A stretch of 23,018 nucleotides of DNA from JBCCRH01 sp039208045 (GTDB taxonomy: Bacteria; Bacteroidota; Bacteroidia; Chitinophagales; Saprospiraceae). A model generated the notes under the pieces. It searched no databases. It was given only the letters and a program-made list of their open reading frames with translations, and had not been told where the DNA came from. The stretch is from assembly GCA_039208045.1 (NCBI GenBank), contig JBCCRH010000037.1:1-23018 (forward strand). Direction: 5' to 3'. Positions 1 through 8,226 of the stretch are shown here, in pieces; position 1 is the first letter of the stretch, and every line of letters starts with the position of its first letter. The translations under genes were made by a program, and so were the position numbers.

Positions 1-3000
1 ATCTCTGGTCAGCAGGGGCAAGATTGGATGCTCGTGAGTGGTAATCTGTTCAATGCTGGGCAGATTGGGGTGAAATTTATGGAGCCGGGGACGTATACGA
101 TTGAAATGACGGTGGTGAGTTTTGCTTGTGGAGAGTTTACGTTTACACAAGAAGTAACCATTTACGATCCACCAGAAGCTGTTGGTGGGGTCGATTTATC
201 GGTATTGGGGAATATTGGCGATGGTGCTTGTTTACCCGTAGAAATACCCTTGGATGCAAGTGGTTCGATGGGTGCAGATGCCTTCAGTTGGGAAATTGCG
301 CAAGAAAATGGCTGGGAAGTAGCAGCAGGAAACACCCTGGATTCAGCAGCAACTGTGATTAGCTTCACGGAGGGAGGCACCTATGACCTGAGCCTAGCGG
401 TTGGAAATGCTTGTACTACCGTTAATTGGGATACGACCATCCTCATCCCTGGCCCGCCTACTATTGAGCTCGCTCCCCTACCCGATCAGTGCGAGATGGC
501 TACCCTCAACTTTGATGCGAGTTTACTCAGCATCGCTGAAAATGGCTCGCCTGTGGAGAGCTATATCTGGTCATTTGCTGGCGCTACACCAAGCACCTCC
601 AATGAGCAATACCCAAGCAATATTCAGTATGATGAAGCAGGCGAGTATATCGTGACGCTTACTACGATCAATGCCTGTGGCAGCAATACTATTTCTGATA
701 CTTTTATGGTACAAGCAATTGTGCCCTTGGAGTTACCTACGGTTCCCACCGTCTGCGATAGTGATGCTGCTTTTCAGCTCAATGCTTCGCCTGCGGGCGG
801 GAGTTGGTCGGGGCCAGGGGTGAGCCCGCAGGGGATGTTTATGCCCAATTATGCACAAGCTGGAAATAATGTATTGACCTACACCTATGGCGTAGCCGCT
901 TGCTTGATGCAGGATACCGTACAAGTAGAAGTGCTCGTCGCGCCAGAAGTAAATGCAGGGCCAGATCAGACCCTTTGTAGCAATGCACCTGATATAGACC
1001 TCAGCGGTCTTCCTCCTGGCGGCGAATGGACGGGTATGGACAGCACTTGGCTCAATGGCAGCAACTTCTCCCCTTCCTTGGCTGGCCCTGGCACCTATAA
1101 CCTCACCTATTCCGTCATTGGTGCCAACCAATGCGCAGGTACCGATGATCTCAATGTCATTGTCCTGCCCATACCGGATGTTGTCGTTACACCTACTTCT
1201 TTTTGTGATATTCCAGGTGAAGTATTCCTTCCACAGGCTACTCCTGCTAATGGTGCTTGGAGTGGGCAGGGGGTGGTTGATTCTTCCGGAAAATTTAGCC
1301 CTAATGCAGCGGGTGGGCCTGGGATATACCCATTGATCTATAGTGTGGAGGGTACCAATGGATGTGTGGCGGAAGAGTTGGTCGATATCGGTGTGATTTC
1401 TCCTGAATTAGTTGATGCAGGGCCAGACACCACGCTTTGTGGCGCCATCCAAGGATATGATTTAGCGGAAGTGGCCACCCCACCAGGCGGAACCTGGCTC
1501 TTTGATGGTATCCCAATGGACTCAAATGTGCTCTACCCCATGCTGTCCAATCCGGGAACATATCCGCTGGTGTATCGCATTGGCGCGGGGAGTTGCGAGG
1601 TGCGGGATACCGTAGAGCTTGCCATTTTGGAAGTGGAGCAAGCCCAGGCAGGGCCAGGCGAGACGTTCTGCTTGAATGAAAACAGTACCCATTTACAAGG
1701 ATTTAGCCCTGCGGGAGGAACCTGGGAAGGCCCGGGCATTACCGATGCTAATGCAGGCATCTTCGATCCAAGTAGTTTACCCGCAGGAATGTATAGTCTG
1801 AACTATACTATTATCGATCCAACGAATGGATGTCCCAATACCGCAGAAAAGAGCGTGGTCATCCATCCACTACCGGAAGCAGCATTTTCAAGCCCACCTT
1901 CGGTTTGCACAAACCAACCTTTGTCTGTCATCAATCAATCGGAAGATGCTGCAGTTTTTGAGTGGGCGTTTGGCGACGGCCAGCAATCGGCCGTTGCCAA
2001 CCCCATTATTTCGTACCCCGATACGGGCTATTACGATATTCAGCTAACGGTATATAATATATTTGGCTGTAAAGCCATAGCTGACCAAGGTGTACAGGTA
2101 AAAGGCCCGCCCACAGCCCTTTTCACGCCAAGTGTAAATGAGCACTGCGGCAGCACAGACATCGGCTTTGAGAACCATAGCACAGGAGACACACCAAGTT
2201 TCAGCTGGGATTTCGGTAATGGAACCACGTTTGAAGGCGAAGTACCGCCCGATAGCGTCCTCTACCCCGAATCTAGCGAAGACCAACACTATACCGTTTC
2301 GCTTCAAGCGACTAACAGCTGTGGCACCACGGAGTGGACAGACAGTATCTTGATCCGAGCATTTCCAGAAGCCCAATTTGGCTTCACTGTGGACACGGGC
2401 TGCGCACCGCTAATCATCCATTTTTCTAATATATCAAGTGGTAGTCTAGATCAATATTGGTGGGATTTTGGCAACGGCCAAACCGCTATGGACAGTCTAC
2501 CCGCACCTCAAACCTATACCGCTCCCGATAGCACCCAGGCTTTCCCTGTCACCTTGATTGTGGGAAATGCCTGTGGAGCGGATACCCTGACGCAAGAAGT
2601 CGTGGTAGAGCCGGAGCAAGTCGAAGCCTTTTTAAACATCAGCAATACCTTGGGATGTGCGCCATTTACGGTTGACCTAGCGTCCTATGCCACTCCGGGC
2701 ACGCAGGTAAGCTGGGATTTTGGTGATGGTAATGTAAGTAATCAAGCACAGGCCAGCTACACTTTTGAAGAACCTGGCGAGTATGTGATTACTCAGCATG
2801 CCTGGAATAGTTGCGATGAAGATAGTACGAGTATAATGATAGAAGTGCAGGCCGCTCCACAACTTGATTTTGAGGTATCTCCAAATTTATGTGATCAGCA
2901 AACTATTCAATTCACTATAGAGGGCACTGGTATCGCACAAGCGAACTGGTATTTTGGTAATGGCGATTCGACCGAGGTCACCAACCCGACCTATAGCTTC

Positions 3001-4392
3001 CAGGAACCGGGCACTTACCTTGTGCGTGTGGAAGGGACAGGCTTGGGCACAGGCTGTACGGCCTCAGTCGAACGCCCCATTACTATTGCCCCTGCGCCAA
3101 CAGTAGAAGTGGACGTTGACGACAATCAAGGATGTCCGCCACTGGTGGTGACCTTTAGCGAAAGCGAACCCAATACGAGCTTGTACCACCTCTGGGATTT
3201 TGGAGATGGGAGCTCTACCGTAGAGGCGAGTCCACAGCATATTTTTACCGATCCAGGTGACTATGAACCGACTCTTACGGTAACGGATGAGCGCGGTTGT
3301 TTTACAGTGGTGAGTCCTGGGCAAGTCTTTGTTTATCCTATTCCGACGGCGGCCTTTGCCATTCAAAAAGATAAGGATTGTGGACTACCGATGGGATTGC
3401 AGTTTGCAGATCAATCAGAAGGAGCGGATGCTCTAATTTGGCAAAATACGAGTGGTTGGACGAGCAATCAGCAAGAGCCCATGTATACGGTGTATGAAGC
3501 AGGTGATTGGGTGACGACTCAGATTGCACAGAATACTTTTGGCTGCCGTGATACGGTGAGCCAGACCCTAGCGATTTACGGTCAGCCAGCGGCCGAGTTT
3601 GACCTGTCGGAGTATGAAGGTTGTGCGCCGCTGCAAGTTACCTTTAGTAACTACTCTCAAGGAAACCGATTTATGTGGCTCTTCGGCGATGGCTCTACTT
3701 CGGAGTTTGCCACGCCGAGTCACGAGTACACCCAAGCTGGAAATTATCAGGTTGGTTTAGTGGCGGCCTACGATAGTTTGTGTTTTGACACGCTTCGTAT
3801 GGCTGCCCCTATTCAGGTATTTGCGCAACCTATAGCTAGCTTTGACTGGGAAGCAGAACTTCTTAATAATCAGCCTACTGGTCTGATTCAGTTCACTAAT
3901 ACTTCAAGGGATGCGGAGCGTTATTTCTGGGATTTTGGAGACACCCACACCAGCGAGGAAGTAAGCCCAAGTCATCGCTATACCGAGAATAATCAGTGGA
4001 AAGTGCAGCTCACTGCTTGGTCGGAAGGCAATTGTACACATGACACCCTACTCTACTTTTCGCCTGGCGTGATCAAAGGCTTGCACCTACCCAATGCCTT
4101 TTCTCCCGATTTGGGTATTGGCGAAACCAAGTATTTTTTCCCGAAAGGGATCGGACTGAAGGAATACCACATTCAGATTTACTCCACCTATGGGCAATTG
4201 TTGTGGGAAAGTAATGAGCTCGTCAATGGCGAGCCCGCAGAAGGTTGGGATGGCACCCTGAATGGAGCGCCGCTACCACAGGATGTATACGTATGGAAAG
4301 TACGCGCCATTTTTGATGATGAGACACACTGGAAGGGGGTGAAAAAAGAGGGGAGCTACAAGCGAGTTGGCTCCGTAACCCTATTACGATGA
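1..4392 (+). CDS. Giant T9SS-secreted PKD-repeat surface protein (5' partial)
   Basis: The reading frame is open from base 1, so the N-terminus lies outside the window; about 1,463 residues are visible. Numbering from the Met at base 28, a first class of repeats spaced about 77 residues carries a GG.W or NGAW core (near 255, 330, 407, 485 and 562). About nine PKD-type domains spaced about 80 residues follow, with WDFGDG/WDFGNG-like cores near 645, 726, 811, 895, 973, 1055, 1216 and 1302; the one near 1138 is degenerate. Residues about 1354-1454 match the gliding-motility-associated (CHU_C) T9SS type B sorting domain, starting LPNAFSPD. Nearly every repeat has Cys pairs, suggesting disulfides in an extracellular product. 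By family knowledge such proteins are exported through the outer membrane and held at the surface. Adhesion or matrix function is inference; no catalytic domain is visible. Its stop overlaps the convergent hydrolase gene by 9 bases. Confidence 0.9.
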   Translation: MSGQQGQDWMLVSGNLFNAGQIGVKFMEPGTYTIEMTVVSFACGEFTFTQEVTIYDPPEAVGGVDLSVLGNIGDGACLPVEIPLDASGSMGADAFSWEIAQENGWEVAAGNTLDSAATVISFTEGGTYDLSLAVGNACTTVNWDTTILIPGPPTIELAPLPDQCEMATLNFDASLLSIAENGSPVESYIWSFAGATPSTSNEQYPSNIQYDEAGEYIVTLTTINACGSNTISDTFMVQAIVPLELPTVPTVCDSDAAFQLNASPAGGSWSGPGVSPQGMFMPNYAQAGNNVLTYTYGVAACLMQDTVQVEVLVAPEVNAGPDQTLCSNAPDIDLSGLPPGGEWTGMDSTWLNGSNFSPSLAGPGTYNLTYSVIGANQCAGTDDLNVIVLPIPDVVVTPTSFCDIPGEVFLPQATPANGAWSGQGVVDSSGKFSPNAAGGPGIYPLIYSVEGTNGCVAEELVDIGVISPELVDAGPDTTLCGAIQGYDLAEVATPPGGTWLFDGIPMDSNVLYPMLSNPGTYPLVYRIGAGSCEVRDTVELAILEVEQAQAGPGETFCLNENSTHLQGFSPAGGTWEGPGITDANAGIFDPSSLPAGMYSLNYTIIDPTNGCPNTAEKSVVIHPLPEAAFSSPPSVCTNQPLSVINQSEDAAVFEWAFGDGQQSAVANPIISYPDTGYYDIQLTVYNIFGCKAIADQGVQVKGPPTALFTPSVNEHCGSTDIGFENHSTGDTPSFSWDFGNGTTFEGEVPPDSVLYPESSEDQHYTVSLQATNSCGTTEWTDSILIRAFPEAQFGFTVDTGCAPLIIHFSNISSGSLDQYWWDFGNGQTAMDSLPAPQTYTAPDSTQAFPVTLIVGNACGADTLTQEVVVEPEQVEAFLNISNTLGCAPFTVDLASYATPGTQVSWDFGDGNVSNQAQASYTFEEPGEYVITQHAWNSCDEDSTSIMIEVQAAPQLDFEVSPNLCDQQTIQFTIEGTGIAQANWYFGNGDSTEVTNPTYSFQEPGTYLVRVEGTGLGTGCTASVERPITIAPAPTVEVDVDDNQGCPPLVVTFSESEPNTSLYHLWDFGDGSSTVEASPQHIFTDPGDYEPTLTVTDERGCFTVVSPGQVFVYPIPTAAFAIQKDKDCGLPMGLQFADQSEGADALIWQNTSGWTSNQQEPMYTVYEAGDWVTTQIAQNTFGCRDTVSQTLAIYGQPAAEFDLSEYEGCAPLQVTFSNYSQGNRFMWLFGDGSTSEFATPSHEYTQAGNYQVGLVAAYDSLCFDTLRMAAPIQVFAQPIASFDWEAELLNNQPTGLIQFTNTSRDAERYFWDFGDTHTSEEVSPSHRYTENNQWKVQLTAWSEGNCTHDTLLYFSPGVIKGLHLPNAFSPDLGIGETKYFFPKGIGLKEYHIQIYSTYGQLLWESNELVNGEPAEGWDGTLNGAPLPQDVYVWKVRAIFDDETHWKGVKKEGSYKRVGSVTLLR

Positions 4393-5238
4393 GGGATTTA
4401 TCGTTCTTAACCATGCACGAAGCACTTGCCCTGCCGGTTGATCCTGGTAGGGCCAGCTTCCTGCATCCAAGTGCGTACCATTGTGGATGGTTTCGAGCTG
4501 GATCGTACACTGCGTCTTTGCTGTGCAAGCCTCTAAAAAACTATTGGCGCTAGCAAAACGAACCATACCATCGCTCGTACCATGAAGGCAGAGGATGGGA
4601 AAGTTCGCACTTTCGTGCAAATAGTTGATTGGGCTTGCGGTTTGAAAGAGCGGTTGGTGCTTAGGGCCCGCATACCAGTGTAGGAGGATGCTCCACTGCA
4701 TTTTAGCCAAATCTAAGGGAGCGCCGCATAGGAATAGGCCCGCCAGTTGGGCTTTGGTGAAGGTGGTGTGTTGCCACAATGCCTGATCGAACGCCAACAG
4801 CGCTGCCAAATTGCCACCAGCTGACATCCCTCCTAAAAGAAATGAAGATACCTCCAAATTAAGCACATCCTTTAACTCCATAATTTTACCCAGTCCTAAG
4901 CTCAGGTCTTCTCGAATGTGGGTAACGTTGTAGGTTGGTACACGTCGATAACAGGGCATAAATACGCCATACCCCTGTCGCTGGAAGAAATAGGCGTTGG
5001 AAGCGAACATACTCGGCACGCCAAAACACCAGCCACCACCATGGAAGTAGATGATCGCTTGTTCTTTTCGCGGCATATTTTCTAATGGTGGGAAATAAAG
5101 TAGATACTGCATATGGTGACTCCCAAAATCATAGCGCTGAGCGGGAGTCTTAGGCGGGCGAGCTTGGCGCATTTTCCACCAGTAGGTAGGCATGTAGGCC
5201 AGTTCTTGGAGTAGGTTTCCTTTCGGTAAAAGCCCCAT
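4384..5238 (-). CDS. Alpha/beta hydrolase (HSL/BD-FAE-like esterase)
   Basis: The 284-residue protein has the signature of the hormone-sensitive-lipase/carboxylesterase branch of alpha/beta hydrolases. An oxyanion-hole HGGGW lies at 66-70, the nucleophile elbow GMSAGG at 137-142 (Ser139), a probable acid Asp223 in HGTSDGMV, and the general-base candidate His256 in NGTHL. It would hydrolyse a carboxylic ester; the substrate cannot be read from the sequence. No signal peptide is evident, so it is probably cytoplasmic. The ATG lies one base after the trmD stop, so translation is probably coupled to trmD. The 3' end overlaps the convergent PKD-protein gene by 9 bases. Fold assignment is firm, substrate unknown. 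Confidence 0.88.
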   Translation of the reverse strand: MGLLPKGNLLQELAYMPTYWWKMRQARPPKTPAQRYDFGSHHMQYLLYFPPLENMPRKEQAIIYFHGGGWCFGVPSMFASNAYFFQRQGYGVFMPCYRRVPTYNVTHIREDLSLGLGKIMELKDVLNLEVSSFLLGGMSAGGNLAALLAFDQALWQHTTFTKAQLAGLFLCGAPLDLAKMQWSILLHWYAGPKHQPLFQTASPINYLHESANFPILCLHGTSDGMVRFASANSFLEACTAKTQCTIQLETIHNGTHLDAGSWPYQDQPAGQVLRAWLRTINPSS

Positions 5239-5239
5239 C

Positions 5240-5929
5240 CTATCCCTCTTCTTCTTGATCCAGTAAGTCGGGGCGGCGGTCTTGTGTGCGCTGCACGGAT
5301 TGCTCGTAGCGCCAAGCTTCTATGGCAGGGAAATTGCCGGACAGCAAGAGATCAGGCACCTTCCAGCCTCGAAATTCGGCGGGTCGGGTGTAAACAGGAG
5401 GTGCTAGTAAGCCATCCTGAAAGCTGTCGGTCAGTGCAGAAGTCTCGTCTCCCAGAACTCCTGGTAGCAAACGCCCCAAAGAATCTACTACTACCGCAGC
5501 AGCTAGCTCACCACCAGACAGTACATAGTCTCCAATCGATACTTCGAGCGTAATATAATGCTCCCGAATACGCTCATCCACCCCCTTATAATGCCCACAA
5601 AGAATGATTATATTTTGCAAGAGCGAAATGCGATTAGCCTGCCCTTGATCCCAGCGCTGGCCATCGGGCGTCATGTAGACGATTTCATCGTACTCACGTT
5701 GGGCTTTTAGCTCATCGATACAATTGGCGATGGGCTCCACCATCATCACCATCCCTGCGCCACCCCCATACTGATAATCGTCGAGCTGTTTATGCCGACC
5801 CAAGCCATAGGTACGAAGCTGATGCACGTGTACTTCCAACAGGCCCTTTTCTTGGGCGCGCTTCATGATGGAGTGCTGAAATGGGCTTTCCAGCAGTTCG
5901 GGCATTACGGAGATGATGTCAATTCGCAT
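5240..5929 (-). CDS. trmD: tRNA (guanine-N1-)-methyltransferase TrmD
   Basis: TrmD transfers a methyl group from S-adenosylmethionine to N1 of G37 in tRNAs with a G at position 36, which prevents +1 frameshifting; it is normally essential. The 229-residue protein starts MRIDIISVMPEL, as the family does. It has YGGGAGMVM at 54-62, and the trefoil-knot SAM-binding segments LCGHYKGVDER (110-120) and SIGDYVLSGGE (131-141). The LTDSF segment with Asp168, equivalent to the catalytic Asp of E. coli TrmD, is followed by the YTRP and RRPDLL regions. Length is normal. In many bacteria trmD sits in rpsP-rimM-trmD-rplS; here it follows two accessory genes by 17 bases and precedes a hydrolase by one base. 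Confidence 0.97.
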   Translation of the reverse strand: MRIDIISVMPELLESPFQHSIMKRAQEKGLLEVHVHQLRTYGLGRHKQLDDYQYGGGAGMVMMVEPIANCIDELKAQREYDEIVYMTPDGQRWDQGQANRISLLQNIIILCGHYKGVDERIREHYITLEVSIGDYVLSGGELAAAVVVDSLGRLLPGVLGDETSALTDSFQDGLLAPPVYTRPAEFRGWKVPDLLLSGNFPAIEAWRYEQSVQRTQDRRPDLLDQEEEG

Positions 5930-5946
5930 GTGAGGGTACTTCTTAC

Positions 5947-6174
5947 TTAAGCTGCTCGGCTGGGTGGTTCTTTGAGTAGTACTTCTACATCGTATTCAGA
6001 AAGCAATTCTTTTAATTCTTCAAGAAACCGATTTTTCAAATCACTGTACTGATTGACCATGAAGCTATCCCCTGATCCATTGGCATGTAACTCAATCATC
6101 TGGTTCAGCCGCTCCAACTGCTCCAGAATATCAATTACTCTTGCTGCACTTTCACTGATTAAATTGTCTTCCAT
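5947..6174 (-). CDS. Small acidic hypothetical protein (75 aa), partner of the upstream nucleotidyltransferase-fold gene
   Basis: Not recognised as a named family. The 75-residue product is rich in Glu and Leu and looks entirely helical: a first helix around IDILEQLERLNQMIELH, a short Gly/Ser turn, then a helix through FLEELKELLSEYDVEVLL. It has no signal peptide or membrane segment. Its ATG lies inside the 3' end of the upstream gene, a 16-base overlap in another frame. This points to translational coupling and a shared function, for example a partner protein of a complex. trmD starts 17 bases downstream. The long overlap, good start and matching strand support a real gene, although it is short. 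Confidence 0.7.
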   Translation of the reverse strand: MEDNLISESAARVIDILEQLERLNQMIELHANGSGDSFMVNQYSDLKNRFLEELKELLSEYDVEVLLKEPPSRAA

Positions 6175-6668
6175 GATTCTGACTTAAAGTCTATTTGGAT
6201 AATACCTTTTTTGAACTGTTTTTTAGCTCTATTAAGCCTAGTCCTACCAAAAAGATCATTCCAATATAATAAATCTGATTTTGTAAATGTATGTTTAGGG
6301 TGGTTCGCAGGGTAATTACTTACAATATATGCATCTACTCCAAAGTTTTTTCGAGCTGCACTTGATGAAAACTCTTTTTCCAGAAGCACTTTATTCACTT
6401 CATAATCCTCATAATGAACAACCGAAATTAGGTCAATATCCTTTGGACTATCCTTTTTAGTCACAAAACTCCCATCTACCCACTGAAAAAAATCATGTGT
6501 TAAAAATGGCTTTAATGCATCGAGATAATTTTGATAGTTTACGAATAGTGATGACCTCGTAGAATCACTATTAAAATTTGCCACAAACGATTTTTCGAAC
6601 TGCTCTAAGTCTATTTCGATGATAGCATATGGAAATACATTTCCTCTTCTATCGAACTCAATATCCAT
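6159..6668 (-). CDS. Nucleotidyltransferase-fold protein (DUF6932-like)
   Basis: The 169-residue protein carries a minimal nucleotidyltransferase signature: GSF at 66-68, Asp77 and Asp79 in the DID motif ten residues later, and a candidate third carboxylate, Asp112, in a FGVDAYIV strand. This is the hG[GS]...Dh[DE]h pattern of polymerase-beta-like enzymes, which transfer NMP groups to proteins, RNA or small molecules. The overall look (N-terminal helical part, then a GSF...DIDLI core) resembles the DUF6932 family, but that is from memory. It overlaps the small gene 5947-6174 by 16 bases. The gene is visibly richer in A+T than its neighbours: 17 G/C in the 60 bases 6241-6300, compared with the clearly GC-richer trmD. 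That is compatible with later acquisition. The substrate is unknown; a toxin-antitoxin role is possible but unproven. Confidence 0.78.
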   Translation of the reverse strand: MDIEFDRRGNVFPYAIIEIDLEQFEKSFVANFNSDSTRSSLFVNYQNYLDALKPFLTHDFFQWVDGSFVTKKDSPKDIDLISVVHYEDYEVNKVLLEKEFSSSAARKNFGVDAYIVSNYPANHPKHTFTKSDLLYWNDLFGRTRLNRAKKQFKKGIIQIDFKSESWKTI

Positions 6669-6892
6669 TCCAATTGGTTTAAGTGATAGTCACAGGTGGT
6701 ATCTTATTAGATTTATGGCTTGCCCCCAAAGGGGCAGGACTAGATACGCACCAGTAAAGTTACAAACTGTCTATAACCCAGCTCGCTACGAACTAGAAGC
6801 GCCCGACTTAGTTGGGCAGCCTATACCTTAGCACCCACCCCATTTTCGGATTATAAGTCCGAACGGCACTGCCCGCTTTACTCCATAAAATA
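6669..6892. repeat. Intergenic stretch with three short palindromes
   Basis: No gene is supported here. Three palindromes are visible: TGCCCC-CAAA-GGGGCA at 6721-6736, GCCCGACT-T-AGTTGGGC with one G:T pair at 6801-6817, and TTCGGATT-ATA-AGTCCGAA with one T:G pair at 6845-6863. The last shares the GGATT-nnn-AATCC core of the palindromes at 9452-9535. They lie downstream of the TlpA-like gene and upstream of the nucleotidyltransferase gene, both on the minus strand. None is followed by a T-tract, so simple intrinsic terminators are unlikely. Decayed REP-like elements are the better guess. Confidence 0.5.
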
Positions 6893-8119
6893 CTAATTTT
6901 CCTTGATGGAGTAGAGCCACACCTCTTTTGGCGTATTCTGTACCTGTATCCCATGAATAGCTAAATAATCTGTAATCTCACTAGCCTTGGCTCTGTATAA
7001 AGCATTGTATCCCAATAATCCTTTTTGAGGGATATACTTCCCTTTCAAGTCATCCGCTACCACTACGATCTGATTCGCTTTTTGCTCTAGCAATTTTGCC
7101 ACTAAGTCCAGTGGAAAATAGGCGTTCATGGCTCCTTTAGGCATTGCTGCAAGTGCAAGAATTTCCTTGTTCATTTGGCTGATCTGTATAGCTTTCGCAT
7201 TTACAGTAGTCAAAGTGCTATCTAAGTGTACTCCCAAGCCATCCAAGAGGGTCTGCTCTATTTCCACGAAAGCATATTTCTTTCCTTTCGACTTTTTACG
7301 GTAGATAATATCATATCGCCCATTTAAAGATGTGCGATTTTCAATCCTTAGCAAGGATGGAAGTTGCTTGACAAAGGCCAGCAGCTCATCAATCTTGCCC
7401 CCACTGTAAGTAATCCCTACCATATTACCATTAGATGCCTCTGCTGACCCACCGAATTCTTTCTCCAAAGAGGGCCGAATCACAAATTGATGAATCATCT
7501 CATATTGTGTTTCGCTTTTACCCAATAGCATACGCATGGCATTATAAACTGGGTTTTGCCCTCCATTAAAATTGACGTACGGTAACGAAAAACTATCTTG
7601 AGGCGCCACTCCTGAATCGGTTGGTACTGGCTTTTCAGCCAATGTCCCCGTAGCCAATAGCTCCGCCATAATGCTTCGATCCATTTCATTTCCTCTATAA
7701 ATAAGCTTCCCCATGGGATCAATCACCAAGTAAGTAGGCCTTGCCTGTATAGCATATAGCTCAAATAATGTTTTCGCATCATCTCGAAGCACTTGGTATT
7801 GTACCGGGAACTTTTCTAAAAAGTTGGTGACCCGCTCATTAGATTCGTCGGTAATAGATAGAAGTACTAAATCCTCCTTTCGGTATTCTTGTACCATCGC
7901 ATTTAGCTCAGGGATACCTTCCACACAAGGTTGGCACCAAGTAGCCCAAAAGTCTAGCACAACGAACTTACCTTTAAAATCACTAAGGCGGAGCTCTTTA
8001 TTGATTGTATAGTTAACCCTTTCAGGAAGTTGAAAATTAGGGGCGGGAGCATTAAGTTCTGTTTGCGCAAATACGCTGGATGGAATAAGCAGAAGCAGAA
8101 TGAAGAGTGACTTCAACAT
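6893..8119 (-). CDS. Exported TlpA-like thioredoxin with extra C-terminal domain
   Basis: The 408-residue product begins with a signal peptide (about residues 1-19, MLKSLFILLLLIPSSVFAQ). A TlpA/ResA-like redoxin domain follows at about 21-155, with the active site WCQPC (Cys62, Cys65) and the cis-Pro Pro128 in ARPTYLV. It would reduce disulfides or handle thiol redox in the periplasm. Residues about 175-408 form a second domain not seen in ordinary TlpA proteins. Phrases such as GRYDIIYRK and the hydrophobic VVVADDLKGKYI strand recall the DUF3738 (TIGR03435) family often joined to regulators or redoxins in Bacteroidota and Acidobacteriota; this match is tentative. It lies 107 bases after the FKBP gene, separated by a strong hairpin, so it probably has its own promoter; none was recognised. 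Confidence 0.85.
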   Translation of the reverse strand: MLKSLFILLLLIPSSVFAQTELNAPAPNFQLPERVNYTINKELRLSDFKGKFVVLDFWATWCQPCVEGIPELNAMVQEYRKEDLVLLSITDESNERVTNFLEKFPVQYQVLRDDAKTLFELYAIQARPTYLVIDPMGKLIYRGNEMDRSIMAELLATGTLAEKPVPTDSGVAPQDSFSLPYVNFNGGQNPVYNAMRMLLGKSETQYEMIHQFVIRPSLEKEFGGSAEASNGNMVGITYSGGKIDELLAFVKQLPSLLRIENRTSLNGRYDIIYRKKSKGKKYAFVEIEQTLLDGLGVHLDSTLTTVNAKAIQISQMNKEILALAAMPKGAMNAYFPLDLVAKLLEQKANQIVVVADDLKGKYIPQKGLLGYNALYRAKASEITDYLAIHGIQVQNTPKEVWLYSIKEN

Positions 8120-8170
8120 ATTTTTTTATTCAGAGAGAGAAAAATAATTCAAATAGCAGCAAGAGCTAAG

Positions 8171-8213
8171 GCAACACCTTGGTATCTGCCTGAGGCGGGT
8201 ACCAAGGTGTTGC
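8171..8213. repeat. Long hairpin between FKBP and TlpA-like genes (possible terminator)
   Basis: GCAACACCTTGGTA (8171-8184) is followed 15 bases later by its perfect reverse complement at 8200-8213. The 15-base centre continues the stem: TCTGCC and GGCGGG pair around a TGA loop if G:T pairs are allowed. Read as plus-strand RNA the hairpin has 20 pairs and a 3-base loop. On the minus strand the two inner wobbles become A-C mismatches. It lies just after the FKBP stop codon (minus strand) but no T-run follows on that strand. It could be a processing or termination hairpin or a mobile palindromic repeat. Confidence 0.7.
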
Positions 8214-8226
8214 AAAAATGGAGCTT

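Noticed and set aside
733..1131. 132-aa open frame on the minus strand inside the PKD-protein gene
   Set aside because: Its composition is that of an antisense shadow, it shows no recognisable domain, and it lies wholly inside a well-supported repeat gene.
5947..6668. Calling the gene pair a proven toxin-antitoxin system
   Set aside because: The nucleotidyltransferase motif alone does not show toxicity or neutralisation, and the small partner has no recognisable antitoxin or HEPN motif.
6619..6831. 70-aa plus-strand open frame overlapping the start of the nucleotidyltransferase gene
   Set aside because: It crosses two palindromes, has no family features and runs antisense into a real gene.
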